In this document: positions 33,665-43,256 of the stretch, in pieces
Layout: every line of letters starts with the position of its first letter
How positions within the stretch are numbered: the first letter of the stretch is position 1
DNA from: an uncultured Desulfobacterium sp.
Lineage (GTDB): Bacteria > Desulfobacterota > DSM-4660 > Desulfatiglandales > Desulfatiglandaceae
DNA length: 49,703 nt
Reading direction: 5' to 3'
Assembly (NCBI GenBank): GCA_900258555.1
Contig: LT984856.1
Span: 410,836 to 460,538, forward strand
Notes under the pieces: model-generated
What the model saw: only the letters and a program-made list of their open reading frames with translations
Told to the model about the DNA's origin: nothing
The model's database searches: none
Position numbers and translations under genes: made by a program

Positions 33665-34645
33665 TTGATGCTGACAAAAGATCAATTATTATCATACCTC
33701 AAGAAAAGAAGGGGAAAATGGGTCTCAGGGGAGCTATTGAGCAATGAGTTCTCTGTCAGCCGGGCCGCCATATGGAAACACGTATGCAAGTTGAGGGATG
33801 ACGGTTGCATAATTGAGTCATCCCCCAAAAAGGGGTATCTTCTCAACCAGGACCCGGACCTGATCATTCCCAACGAAATCAGGGATGGGCTTTCTACCAG
33901 TTTATTCGGCCAAAGGGAAATTGAATATTTTAAAGTTCTTGGCTCCACAAACACCAAGGCAAAAGAGCTTGCTGAAGGTGGCGCTGCTGAAGGCTCATTA
34001 ATAATCGCCGAGTCCCAGACAGATGGAAGGGGCAGGAGGGGCAGGAGTTGGCTGTCCCCCGCTGGGGAGGGTATCTACGCAACCCTTATCCTCAGACCTG
34101 CCATGTCGCCCGCTGGAGCGCCAAAGATAACCCTTATGACCGCAGTTGCCGTGGCCGACGCCATCCTTTCCGTTGCCGAGCTTGACGTGCAGATAAAGTG
34201 GCCTAACGATATCATGGTAAAGGGCAGAAAACTTGCAGGCATCCTCACCGAGATCTCCACCGAAATGGATTCCATCAATTATATTGTTGTCGGCCTCGGC
34301 CTGAATGTTAATAACCCTGACTTTCCGGAGGAACTGGCAAATCAGGCCACCTCCATACTGATTGAAACAGGGAGAAGCCCTTCGCGGTTATGTCTTCTGA
34401 AGGCCTACCTGGAACAATTTGAAAAATATTATCGTATGTTTATACAAGGTCATTTCAAGGAGATCATGAAAAGATGGAAGGAACTCTCAGAGATCATCGG
34501 CAGGGAGATAATGATTGATGTTGTCGGCGAGAGTCATCTTGGAAAGGTAGTTGATATTGACGACGACGGTGTCTTGATCCTGCAGAATGGCAAGGGAGAA
34601 ATCCACAGGATATTCTCGGGAGATGTCACTGTGGTTTCCTCATAG
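33665..34645 (+). CDS. birA: biotin operon repressor / biotin-protein ligase BirA
   Basis: This 326-aa bifunctional protein has an N-terminal winged helix (FSVSRAAIWKHVCKLRDDG, near residues 29-47) for operator binding. The ligase domain carries the biotinoyl-AMP site GRGRRGRSWLSP, IKWPNDIMVKGRKLAGIL and GLGLNVNNP, and an SH3-like C-terminal domain follows. The operator 27 bp upstream and the presence of the DNA-binding domain fit the dual role. It attaches biotin to carboxylases. Confidence 0.95.
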   Translation: MMLTKDQLLSYLKKRRGKWVSGELLSNEFSVSRAAIWKHVCKLRDDGCIIESSPKKGYLLNQDPDLIIPNEIRDGLSTSLFGQREIEYFKVLGSTNTKAKELAEGGAAEGSLIIAESQTDGRGRRGRSWLSPAGEGIYATLILRPAMSPAGAPKITLMTAVAVADAILSVAELDVQIKWPNDIMVKGRKLAGILTEISTEMDSINYIVVGLGLNVNNPDFPEELANQATSILIETGRSPSRLCLLKAYLEQFEKYYRMFIQGHFKEIMKRWKELSEIIGREIMIDVVGESHLGKVVDIDDDGVLILQNGKGEIHRIFSGDVTVVSS

Positions 34646-34724
34646 GGCCATCTTTCAATTATAAAACCCATAACAGATAACCTCGATTTAGCGCCATCCA
34701 GCCTTTATCTGAACGCCCTTGAAC

Positions 34725-34970
34725 ATGAACTCAGGCAGAAACAGGGCACATAATAAAAACAAAGGTCATTACCACCATAATTGGGAAAGAACAGATGACA
34801 GCACGATGGAGCGGATGGAGGACAGCACTTGGACCAAGACCATCTCCCTCTTGCCTGGTGCATATCAGTATAAGTTTGTTCTTGACGATGTCTGGATCGA
34901 AGACCAAAATAATACAAATAAGATTGACAACCCATTTGGAGGTAGGAATTCCATCATAGAATTACAATGA
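34725..34970 (+). CDS. small CBM48/AMPK-type glycogen-binding-like protein
   Basis: This 81-aa protein has a C-terminal half resembling the glycogen-binding (AMPK1_CBM/CBM48) fold: W-TKTISLLPGAYQYKFVLDD, then W-IEDQNN and NPFGGRNSIIEL. The N-terminal half is poorly conserved (HNWERTDDSTM may match the usual FNNW motif) and may be a decayed strand. ATG 34725 is used. No starch or glycogen enzyme is nearby. It may be co-transcribed with the next gene, 18 bp downstream. In other bacteria such small domains act alone or as ParA-neighbouring proteins of unknown role. Confidence 0.65.
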   Translation: MNSGRNRAHNKNKGHYHHNWERTDDSTMERMEDSTWTKTISLLPGAYQYKFVLDDVWIEDQNNTNKIDNPFGGRNSIIELQ

Positions 34971-34988
34971 GGAATTTGTTATTGAAAT

Positions 34989-35546
34989 ATGGAAAAAAGG
35001 AATCTCGGCAGGGGACTTGAGGATATTTCAAACATATTCCTGTCAACAGCCAAAAAAGCAGATGATAAAGGGCAAATGCCTGGAAAGGGATTTTCAGCAG
35101 TAAAGATACGGGATGATACATGTGCATCCTGTATCGAGATGATAGAGGGTTCATCAAAGGAGCCAAAATGCAGGATATTCACAGTGGAAGATAAAAAATA
35201 CGGGGTCCCGCACTTGGAAACTATAACAATGAACTATGCCAATTATTGCGGATATTTTACGAAAGCTACGCAAAAAGAAACATCGGTCGCTAATGATGCC
35301 CCAGCCGGTATTTCAGGACCTGATGTGGAAAACTGCGAGATTGAAGAAATCATAAGTATAAGGAAAAAAATAACTTTCCAGGATACAGAGGCAACAAAAG
35401 AGGATATTAAACGGACTCTGCTAAAATATCTTGATGAAGGATATAACCTGACAGTGGCTGAACTTACCAAGGTTGAAGAATCCTCAGAAAAGACAAACAG
35501 ACAGTCCAGAAAGGAAGAGATTTCACTTTTGGTGGAAAAAAGGTGA
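34989..35546 (+). CDS. hypothetical protein with NLGRGLEDIS N-terminus
   Basis: A 185-aa hydrophilic protein that I do not recognise. The first residues, KRNLGRGLEDISNIFLS, resemble the conserved N-terminal peptide of ParB-like proteins (LGRGLxxL). A cysteine pair CASC lies near residues 45-48 and a second pair of spaced Cys near 61 and 87. The rest is charged, with a predicted helical C-terminus. It follows the CBM48-like gene. A link to a ParA/MinD-type ATPase elsewhere can be suspected but not shown. Confidence 0.6.
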   Translation: MEKRNLGRGLEDISNIFLSTAKKADDKGQMPGKGFSAVKIRDDTCASCIEMIEGSSKEPKCRIFTVEDKKYGVPHLETITMNYANYCGYFTKATQKETSVANDAPAGISGPDVENCEIEEIISIRKKITFQDTEATKEDIKRTLLKYLDEGYNLTVAELTKVEESSEKTNRQSRKEEISLLVEKR

Positions 35547-35703
35547 GTCTTTGGTCCTTTGAAGTAACAGGCACCGATATTAGCCCCTATTCAAAGCCTA
35601 CCCAACCTGTCTGACGCTACCAGGTGTTTTTAAGAAGCTACCCGACGGCTAAATCCAGATCGCTCAAATCCGGTATTTTGCCGATTACCAAAAGGACTTG
35701 ACC

Positions 35704-35925
35704 ATGTGCCTTGCAGTCCCTTCCAAGATTATACAGGTTGATGATAAGATGGCGACAATTGATATTGACGGGGTCAGAAGAAACGCCAGCCTGATGCTGT
35801 TGGATGAAGTGAAGGTGGGTGATTTTGTGATCGTCCATGCGGGTTTTGCAATCCACAAGATTGACGAGGAATCAGCACTGGAGTCTTTGAGGATATTGCG
35901 TGAGGCCGCCTTACTTATGGGCTGA
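35704..35925 (+). CDS. hypC: hydrogenase maturation chaperone HypC
   Basis: A 73-aa HypC/HupF chaperone. It starts MCLAVPSKII, where Cys2 binds the iron-cyanide intermediate together with HypD and the hydrogenase precursor. Using ATG 35704 rather than TTG 35698 puts the essential Cys at position 2. It is the first gene of the hypCFDEA run, and a short gap separates it from hypF. Confidence 0.93.
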   Translation: MCLAVPSKIIQVDDKMATIDIDGVRRNASLMLLDEVKVGDFVIVHAGFAIHKIDEESALESLRILREAALLMG

Positions 35926-35948
35926 AACCAGGGGGTAAAAGGGCGTCA

Positions 35949-38219
35949 GTGGAAGGCGATTACATCGCAAGACGGCTTGAAATAAGCGGTATAGTACAGG
36001 GCGTGGGCTTTCGGCCCTTTGTCTATCGCCTGGCGGCAGAAACTGGCATTAAAGGCGAAGTCGCCAATACTTCTTCCGGGGTGTCTGTAATTATTGAAGG
36101 CGGCCGATGTGAGATTGATTCCTTTTGCAGCAGCATCCTACATGGTCCTCCCCTTGCACAAATCACCGGGATGTCCATACATAATGAGACTGTTAAAGGA
36201 TACGACTCCTTTTGCATTGCAGGGAGCAGGAAAAACAGCGACAGATCCACACTGATCTCCCCTGATATCTCTGTATGCGGCGACTGTATTCGCGAAATGT
36301 CGAACCCGGACGACCGCCGGCATAATTACCCTTTCATAAACTGTACAAACTGCGGCCCAAGATACAGCATCATCGCAGATCTCCCCTATGACCGGCCTAA
36401 CACCTCGATGAAAGGCTTTCGTATGTGTAACGAATGCCAAAAAGAATTTGATGACCCGGCAAACAGGAGGTTCCATGCGCAGCCAAATGCCTGCCCCAGG
36501 TGCGGTCCCGGGATTAAATTGTATGATAACAACAGCGAGGTGCCGGGCGACGCCATTGAGGCTGCTGCATCGCTCTTAAAAAAGGGCCACATCATAGCTC
36601 TTAAGGGTATCGGCGGATTTCACCTTGCAGTGGATGCTGAAAACAGCCGCGCAGTCATGCTTCTCAGGCAGAGGAAACACAGGGAGGAAAGGCCGTTCGC
36701 CCTGATGTCTTATTCACTGAAAGACATTCAAAGATTCGCATTTGCCACACCGGAAGGTGAGGCCCTTCTTAAATCGGCCCAGAGGCCTGTTGTCATTCTG
36801 GAAAAAAGGAACCCTAACTCCATTGCCCAGGGGGTTTCACCAAGTAACAACACCTTGGGTGTGATGCTTCCTTACACACCCCTGCACTATCTGTTATTGA
36901 GACATGGGTTTACCGCCCTTGTGATGACCAGTGCCAATATCAGCAACGAGCCCATTGTCATCAGTAATGAAGAGGCATTTAAGAGGCTTGCGGGCATCGC
37001 CGATTATTTTCTTGTCCACGACCGGGATATCTACAATAGAAGCGACGACTCCGTCATAAGGCCTGTTGCGGGCGCGGCAAGATTTATAAGACGCTCACGT
37101 GGCTATGTCCCCACGCCGGTTTTTCTAAGGCAGGATGTCCCCCGGATGCTTGCATGCGGGGCTGAACTCAAAAACACCTTCTGTCTCACAAAAGGAAACA
37201 AGGCCTTTTTGAGCCAGCATATCGGGGACCTGGAAAACGCACCCACTTATGATTTTTTCACATCCTCAATCGAGCAGATGAAAAAACTGCTTGATATCAC
37301 GCCTGATATTATCGTCTGTGACCAACATCCGAACTATCTTAGCTCCACTTATGCCCAAAGCCAACAGGGTATAAGGAAGGTCCATGTCCAACACCACCAT
37401 GCCCATATCGTAAGCTGCATGGCGGAAAACACGCTGGAGGGTAAAATTATCGGGCTAGCCTTTGACGGTCTTGGTTATGGAACCGATGGGGCAATGTGGG
37501 GGGGAGAGGTATTGATAGCTGACGAAAGGAGTTTCATCAGAAAGGCGCACCTTGCCTACGCACCAATGCCTGGCGGGGCAGTGGCCATCAGGGAGCCCTG
37601 GCGCATGGCAATCAGTTATCTATACCGCACCTTTGGCAGGGACCTTTTCGGCCTTGACCTTCCGTTGCTGAAGGAAATTGATGAAAAACGGCTCAATATC
37701 ATCATTCAGACGATAACAAATAAAGTAAATACCCCGAATACCTCCAGTCTTGGCCGCCTTTTTGACGGGATTGCTGCAATTATCGGATTAAGAAATACGG
37801 TAAGTTATGAGGGCCAGGCCGCCATGGAGCTTGAGACGATATGTAAAGATACCAGGGAGTCATACGATTATAAATGGTCAAATGGCGAGACCTTTAATGT
37901 CTTACTTGAACCTATCATTTCGGGTGTGGTACAAGATGTGACAAAGGGTGCTGACCCATCCATTATAAGCAGAAAATTTCACAATACCCTTATAACGCTT
38001 TTTACAGAGATCTGTGAAGAGGTAAGGACCGAGACAGGGCTCAATCGGGTGGCGATGAGCGGAGGGGTGTTCCAAAATGCGATAATCCTGAAGGGCCTGA
38101 TCCAAGCGCTTTCGGAAAAGGGTTTTCATGTCTTTACCCACAGACTGGTACCGACAAATGACGGCGGCATCTGCCTCGGTCAGGCGGTTATAGCAGCTCA
38201 GATGCACTGGGATCGCTGA
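35949..38219 (+). CDS. hypF: carbamoyltransferase HypF
   Basis: This 756-aa enzyme activates carbamoyl phosphate and passes it to HypE for cyanide-ligand synthesis. Domains in order are: acylphosphatase (ISGIVQGVGFRPFVYRLA), two C4 zinc fingers (CGDC..CTNCGP and CNEC..CPRCGP), a YrdC-like ATP domain (KGIGGFHLAVDA to about 380), and a Kae1-like carbamoyltransferase with the metal-binding HHHAHIVSC and MSGGVFQNAI. The start is GTG 35949. Length is normal. hypD begins directly after its stop. Confidence 0.95.
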   Translation: MEGDYIARRLEISGIVQGVGFRPFVYRLAAETGIKGEVANTSSGVSVIIEGGRCEIDSFCSSILHGPPLAQITGMSIHNETVKGYDSFCIAGSRKNSDRSTLISPDISVCGDCIREMSNPDDRRHNYPFINCTNCGPRYSIIADLPYDRPNTSMKGFRMCNECQKEFDDPANRRFHAQPNACPRCGPGIKLYDNNSEVPGDAIEAAASLLKKGHIIALKGIGGFHLAVDAENSRAVMLLRQRKHREERPFALMSYSLKDIQRFAFATPEGEALLKSAQRPVVILEKRNPNSIAQGVSPSNNTLGVMLPYTPLHYLLLRHGFTALVMTSANISNEPIVISNEEAFKRLAGIADYFLVHDRDIYNRSDDSVIRPVAGAARFIRRSRGYVPTPVFLRQDVPRMLACGAELKNTFCLTKGNKAFLSQHIGDLENAPTYDFFTSSIEQMKKLLDITPDIIVCDQHPNYLSSTYAQSQQGIRKVHVQHHHAHIVSCMAENTLEGKIIGLAFDGLGYGTDGAMWGGEVLIADERSFIRKAHLAYAPMPGGAVAIREPWRMAISYLYRTFGRDLFGLDLPLLKEIDEKRLNIIIQTITNKVNTPNTSSLGRLFDGIAAIIGLRNTVSYEGQAAMELETICKDTRESYDYKWSNGETFNVLLEPIISGVVQDVTKGADPSIISRKFHNTLITLFTEICEEVRTETGLNRVAMSGGVFQNAIILKGLIQALSEKGFHVFTHRLVPTNDGGICLGQAVIAAQMHWDR

Positions 38220-39311
38220 ATGTCAATAAAACACATGCAGGAATACAGAGACCCGGTGATCTCAAAGGGTCTGATTGAATCCCTGTGGAGGATCAGTAAC
38301 AGGCCGATCCGCCTGATGGAGGTATGCGGCACACATACCATGTCTGTATTCAAAAACGGCATACGCTCCGTGCTTCCTGAAAACATCACCCTTGTCTCAG
38401 GGCCTGGCTGCCCTGTGTGCGTGACCCCGCAGAACGAAATAGACGCCTTTCTCGGACTTTCCATGCTTGAAGACGTGGTTATCACCACCTTCGGAGATCT
38501 GATCAGGGTCCCCGGCACACAATCCTCACTTCAAAGGGAGCGGGCCAGGGGCAAAGACATACGTGTGGTCTATTCCTCTTTGGATGCGCTTGATATCGCG
38601 AGAAAAAATCCGGACAAGAAGGTGGTTTTTCTTGGGGTGGGTTTCGAGACAACCGCGCCCACCATAGCGGCCTCAATCACCATGGCACGGGAGGACAACA
38701 TTACAAATTATCATGTCTTTTCCGCCCACAAACTGGTCCCGCCCGTCCTTGCCGGGCTTATGGAAATACCCGATGTCAGGGTAGATGGCTTCATGCTCCC
38801 CGGCCATGTCTCAGTGATTATCGGTTCTGACGCATATATCACTTTTGCAGAAAGATTCCGTGCGCCGTGCGTTATAGCAGGCTTTGAGCCGGCAGACATC
38901 CTCCATGCGATATCCATGTTGGCGGAACAGATAGAAGCGGGCTTTGGCCGACTTGAAAATGCCTACACCAGGGCTGTGACAGCAAAAGGAAATCAAAAGG
39001 CTTTGGCCCTCATCAATCAAGTATTTGAGACCGTAGACACCTGCTGGCGCGGTATCGGAACAGTCCCTTTAAGCGGCCTTAAGATAAGAGAAGAATTTTC
39101 GGCGTTTGATGCGGAGCAGGTGTTTGAAATAATCGTACCCTATTCGGAAGCTCAGACGGGTTGTGTGTGCGGCGAGATACTGACAGGGATAAAATCACCG
39201 CCTGACTGCCCCCTTTACAAAAGGCTCTGCACACCCACAGAACCTTTTGGCCCCTGCATGGTATCAAGCGAAGGGACATGTGCTGCATACTACAGATATT
39301 ATTGCGGATGA
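38220..39311 (+). CDS. hypD: hydrogenase maturation protein HypD
   Basis: A 363-aa [4Fe-4S] scaffold where the Fe(CN)2CO group is assembled with HypC. Conserved motifs are visible: MEVCGTHTMSVFKNGI, GPGCPVCVTP and HLVPP-type AHKLVPPV, plus the C-terminal cysteine set including GCVCGEIL, CPLYKRLC and GTCAAYYRY. The ATG is immediately downstream of the hypF stop. Confidence 0.96.
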   Translation: MSIKHMQEYRDPVISKGLIESLWRISNRPIRLMEVCGTHTMSVFKNGIRSVLPENITLVSGPGCPVCVTPQNEIDAFLGLSMLEDVVITTFGDLIRVPGTQSSLQRERARGKDIRVVYSSLDALDIARKNPDKKVVFLGVGFETTAPTIAASITMAREDNITNYHVFSAHKLVPPVLAGLMEIPDVRVDGFMLPGHVSVIIGSDAYITFAERFRAPCVIAGFEPADILHAISMLAEQIEAGFGRLENAYTRAVTAKGNQKALALINQVFETVDTCWRGIGTVPLSGLKIREEFSAFDAEQVFEIIVPYSEAQTGCVCGEILTGIKSPPDCPLYKRLCTPTEPFGPCMVSSEGTCAAYYRYYCG

Positions 39312-39320
39312 GCATATAAA

Positions 39321-40331
39321 ATGAAGACGAGACAGATCCTGCTGGATCACGGAAGCGGAGGCAGGTTATCGCATGAGTTGATAACAGGGCTTATGCTTCC
39401 TGCATTTGATAATGCCCCGCTCTCAGAACTCCACGACGGCGCACGGCTTGACATTGCCGGAATGCGCCTTGCATTTTCAACAGACTCCTATGTTGTTGAT
39501 CCTATTTTTTTCCCTGGAGGTGATATCGGGGTGCTGTCAGTAAATGGAACTGTAAATGACCTTGCCATGTGCGGTGCTGCACCATTGTTTCTTAGCGCAG
39601 GTCTTATTATAGAAGAGGGCTTCTGCCTTGATGACTTGGATAGAATAATAGCCAGCATGACCAGCGCTGCAAAAAATGCCGGCGTGACAATTGTAACCGG
39701 AGATACAAAGGTTGTCCCGGCGGGAACGGCCGACAAGATATTTATCAACACCTCCGGCATAGGGCTTATACCCGAAGGCATTATTATCTCAGGCGACAGG
39801 GCTCAGCCTGGGGACAAGGTTATCATAAGCGGCCCCATTGCTGATCACGGAGTAACAATACTCGTCCAGAGAAAGGGCATGGAGTTTGAATCTGATATTA
39901 CAAGTGACACCACGCCGCTTAACCACATGGTTGGGGGGATGCTGTCATCATGCCCTGATATCCACGTCCTTCGTGATCCGACCAGGGGCGGTGTCGGGAC
40001 CTCATTAAACGAGATTGCAGAAAGATCCCGTGTGGGAATAAAACTCTATGAAGACAAGATCCCGATAAGGGCTGAAACAGCAGGCATATGTGAGCTTCTG
40101 GGGCTCGATCCCCTTTACATTGCCAATGAAGGAAAACTCCTTGCCTTTGTCAGGCCTGAACACGTAAACAGGGTCCTGTCTGTCATGAAAAAACACCATG
40201 CCGGTAAGGATGCATGTCTGATAGGAGAGGTAATTTCCGACAGTCATGCCAAGGTTATTATGCGGACCCGGATTGGTGGGACGCGGATTGTTGATATGCC
40301 TGCAGGCGAACAACTCCCCAGGATCTGCTGA
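39321..40331 (+). CDS. hypE: carbamoyl dehydratase HypE
   Basis: HypE (336 aa) converts the carbamoyl group on its C-terminal Cys to thiocyanate with ATP. It starts LLDHGSGGRLSHELI, carries the PurM-like ATP fold (FSTDSYVVDPIFFPGGDIG), and ends in PRIC with the acceptor Cys as last residue. The intact ending supports function. Confidence 0.96.
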   Translation: MKTRQILLDHGSGGRLSHELITGLMLPAFDNAPLSELHDGARLDIAGMRLAFSTDSYVVDPIFFPGGDIGVLSVNGTVNDLAMCGAAPLFLSAGLIIEEGFCLDDLDRIIASMTSAAKNAGVTIVTGDTKVVPAGTADKIFINTSGIGLIPEGIIISGDRAQPGDKVIISGPIADHGVTILVQRKGMEFESDITSDTTPLNHMVGGMLSSCPDIHVLRDPTRGGVGTSLNEIAERSRVGIKLYEDKIPIRAETAGICELLGLDPLYIANEGKLLAFVRPEHVNRVLSVMKKHHAGKDACLIGEVISDSHAKVIMRTRIGGTRIVDMPAGEQLPRIC

Positions 40332-40342
40332 CGGATACAACA

Positions 40343-40684
40343 ATGCACGAGTTGTCAATCGCGCAAAATATCATTGATATTGTAAAGGCGGAGATGATAA
40401 ATTATGATGCCAAGATACTCAGGGCTGTGCATCTTAGGATCGGCGCAATGTCATCTATAATGCCTGATTCACTCTCATTCTGTTTTGAAGCAATAATTTC
40501 AGGAACAGAACTTGAAGGGGCAACCCTTATAATTGAAACCATTCCTCTAAAAGGATGCTGTAAAGGCTGTAACGGCAACTTTGAAATTGTGGATTACATG
40601 TTCAGATGTCCTTTGTGTAACAGTCATGATATAACAATTGTCGCTGGTCGTGAATTGGCCGTTGCAGCAATTGAAGTTGATTGA
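40343..40684 (+). CDS. hypA: nickel chaperone HypA
   Basis: This 113-aa protein delivers Ni to the hydrogenase large subunit. It begins MHELSIAQNIIDIV, with the nickel-binding His2, and has a zinc site CCKGC..CPLCNS. It is the last gene of the hyp run. Its usual GTPase partner HypB is not in the window. Confidence 0.94.
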   Translation: MHELSIAQNIIDIVKAEMINYDAKILRAVHLRIGAMSSIMPDSLSFCFEAIISGTELEGATLIIETIPLKGCCKGCNGNFEIVDYMFRCPLCNSHDITIVAGRELAVAAIEVD

Positions 40685-41071
40685 TAAACAGATACTCTGA
40701 ATCAAAAAATTATGAGTCAGATTTAAGAAACGGGGTAATTCTCTGTTGGCGAGGATTTCAAGGTGATGATGCTCAGTGTGACCGAAGGTGATGACAAGCC
40801 GTCAAAGTATCCATTAATGTTTCGGGAATCAAGTGAATTGTTTGTTAAACAAGATTGACCTCCTGCCCTATGTTGACTGTTCCCTAAAAAAGATGAGGGA
40901 ATATTTTTTGAGGATTAATCCGAAATTAACTGTATTCGAGGTTTACTGCAAGACCGGTGGAGGGTCTGGCCTGGTGGTATGACTGGCTGCGCGCAAGAGT
41001 CAGTGAGATATGATGAGGGCCTTTTAGGTAAAGTCGTTATTGAACATCATTATTAAAAAGAGGGACATGCC
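40685..41071. other. 387-bp region without a recognisable gene
   Basis: No open frame with good coding character was seen between hypA and the small membrane protein. No clear promoter, terminator or repeat was recognised. It may hold decayed coding DNA. Confidence 0.5.
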
Positions 41072-41284
41072 ATGAGTACAAACAGCATCTTAAAGATCTT
41101 GAACCCTGCTTTGGCTATTGTATTGATCTTTCAATTAGCCACTGGCCTTTTGCACGTTATTTTTACACACGAGATGTTTGAAACCATACATGGCACCAGC
41201 GCGGGTATATTTATCATCCTGGTTGCCCTGCACCTGATACTGAATTGGAATTGGATCAAGGTGAACTTTCTCAAAAAAGGTTAA
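41072..41284 (+). CDS. small two-helix membrane protein (DUF4405-like)
   Basis: A 70-aa membrane protein with two hydrophobic helices (about residues 10-31 and 43-60). His residues (LLHVIF, HEMFETIHG, LHLIL) could bind a haem, as in DUF4405/cytochrome b-like small proteins. The ATG has GAGGGACATGCC upstream. It stands alone between hyp and the convergent radical SAM gene. Its function is unknown. Confidence 0.7.
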   Translation: MSTNSILKILNPALAIVLIFQLATGLLHVIFTHEMFETIHGTSAGIFIILVALHLILNWNWIKVNFLKKG

Positions 41285-41348
41285 AAAACCGCAGAAAATT
41301 GGCGGTATGGGTTTCATACCATTGTCCGTTTCCCATTTTTATAACATT

Positions 41349-43256
41349 TTAGGAGGCGATTCTTCTGCCTGACCTGTGTGTTGGTACCGCCAGGCTCAGA
41401 TACTGATCATAATCATCAAACATCAATCCCTTGTTGATCATCGTATTTAGAAAGGATCTTATTTTATCTGCTTGCAGTTGTGAAAACCGCTCTTTTATTT
41501 CTTCAAAACTACGGTGGTGTTCACAAAAAAGATAAATTTTTCTGGAGGCGCCCTGGAGACGGTGGATCAAGGGTTCCTCATTAAGACGACGCTCCCTTAC
41601 GATCAAAAACGACTGACCATCGTGTTGTGTCAGGATCGGCCCATCATAGGGATTTGAATGAAGAAGGCTGTAGTCTTTCCTCCATTTCCTGATCGCCGGG
41701 GCCACCTGCTGCCAGAGCCTGCGTTGGTAAATCTTGGGTCCGCGATAGTCCTGAATATTAAAATGCATTCTGCGACACACCGCTTCGGGGAACAATTCTT
41801 TATGGTAAGGATGATTAAACACTGCTGTAAGGCCGTATTTTTTCGGATTCTCCCAAACCTGGCTGTGTATGCCCAGCCAGAAAGACACTATTCGCAATGG
41901 ACGAAAAAAACGGGCGAATCTGATTGTGCGCAGTGTTTCAGCCACATCTGTTTCATCGCTACCCGGAAAATGCAGGATCAGGTTTGCCGCGTTTGTTATA
42001 CCCAGGGCCTCACAGTGCTTCATAATCTCCATGTTATCCATGGCCGTGATCCCCTTGTTCAACTTTTTTAAAAGCCGGGAGCTTAAGGATTCAATACCGA
42101 TCTGCACCTCGGTCATACCCGCCTCATAAAGATTTTCCAGCATCCGACGGCCGGCAGATGCACGTATTTCAGCAAAAAAATGAAAATCCTTATTTTTCTC
42201 TGCTAAGCCGGTAAATATCTCCAGGCTTTTTTTCGGGGGAAGGACATTATCCACTATGGCCACAGAAAGCACCTTGTATTTTTCTGTCAATTGATCTATT
42301 TCGCCAACGACCTGGTCACCTGCCTTGGTCCGATATCCATGCCATTGAAGGTTCAGGTTGCAAAAGGCGCATCCTTCCGACCATTGTTCTCTGTGTGAAG
42401 TCTCTTTTGCTGACCTCCACCAGCAGCCTCGTGAAATCTCCACAGGCAGTGTAGGAAAGAATCTTTTATCCACAGGCAATTCTTCGAGAAGATCAAAATA
42501 GTCGGAAAAATCCGGCACGGGCAGGGTTTTCAGATCAGGCAGTTGCCAAAAATGGGCCGACCCCTTGGATTGTTTATTATTGCGGCCTATTACCCCTCTT
42601 GTGGCAGGCAGATCTTCACAGCGACCGCCGGCCAGTAAGTGGCTGACTATCCGGGCGAGGGGCTGTTCGCCTTCGCCGGTAACAATAAGATCAATGTCCG
42701 GAAACATGGTCAGTATATCATAAGCTGTTTGCCCCCCAATAATAGAGCCTCCGGCTATCAAAGGCAGATCAGGGGCCGACCGCCTGATTTCCCGAATAAA
42801 ATACAGGGAAGCCGTCATTTGGCAAAGGCATACGGAAAGCCCGACCAGACCCACGTTGGACCAGTCTGTTTTTTGAACAAAGCCGTCTGATACCGTTTTT
42901 ACGCGGCGGGTCAGATCTGAAAATTCCAATCCACCCAGTTCTTTGACTTTTTTTGCCTGCCTGGCGAAAAAATTGCCGATCCTGTCTTTACTCTCCGGAT
43001 AAAGCAGGGCTGCGTAAATGCTTTCAGCCAGCCATGTTTTTCCGGAAATGGCATGATAAACCGGATATCCGATGGCCTCGGCCAAGGATAAAAAAAAATG
43101 ATAACAGGATACAGTTACATCCGGAAAAAGCCCCTGGAGATATCCTTTTAAAACACCCAGTTGAATTGAAGGACGACTAAATAAGGGCCAAGGTGCAGAT
43201 ATCAGGGCGATACGCCTGGAAAATTCAGGAGGGGTGCTTTCAGTCACTGAAATCAT
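41349..43256 (-). CDS. B12-binding radical SAM protein, RiPP-maturation-like
   Basis: This 635-aa protein has an N-terminal B12-binding-like Rossmann region (SVCLCQMTASLYFIREIRR, GGSIIGGQ, DLIVTGEGE). A radical SAM barrel follows, with RGCWW at Cys278 and GCAFC at Cys296 and Cys299. The GCWW..CxxC arrangement, NLNLQWHGYRTK and VDNVLP resemble radical SAM enzymes that mature ribosomal peptides (TIGR03975-like). The Cys spacing here is C-x17-C-x2-C, longer than I recall for that family, with a hydrophilic insert. No precursor peptide was identified nearby. Its start overlaps the stop of the duplicated HigB tail. Confidence 0.78.
   Translation of the reverse strand: MISVTESTPPEFSRRIALISAPWPLFSRPSIQLGVLKGYLQGLFPDVTVSCYHFFLSLAEAIGYPVYHAISGKTWLAESIYAALLYPESKDRIGNFFARQAKKVKELGGLEFSDLTRRVKTVSDGFVQKTDWSNVGLVGLSVCLCQMTASLYFIREIRRSAPDLPLIAGGSIIGGQTAYDILTMFPDIDLIVTGEGEQPLARIVSHLLAGGRCEDLPATRGVIGRNNKQSKGSAHFWQLPDLKTLPVPDFSDYFDLLEELPVDKRFFPTLPVEISRGCWWRSAKETSHREQWSEGCAFCNLNLQWHGYRTKAGDQVVGEIDQLTEKYKVLSVAIVDNVLPPKKSLEIFTGLAEKNKDFHFFAEIRASAGRRMLENLYEAGMTEVQIGIESLSSRLLKKLNKGITAMDNMEIMKHCEALGITNAANLILHFPGSDETDVAETLRTIRFARFFRPLRIVSFWLGIHSQVWENPKKYGLTAVFNHPYHKELFPEAVCRRMHFNIQDYRGPKIYQRRLWQQVAPAIRKWRKDYSLLHSNPYDGPILTQHDGQSFLIVRERRLNEEPLIHRLQGASRKIYLFCEHHRSFEEIKERFSQLQADKIRSFLNTMINKGLMFDDYDQYLSLAVPTHRSGRRIAS

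Noticed and set aside
41285-41348. Bidirectional terminator between the small membrane protein and the radical SAM gene
   Set aside because: A short GGTATG..CATACC stem is present, but without a clear T-run on either side.
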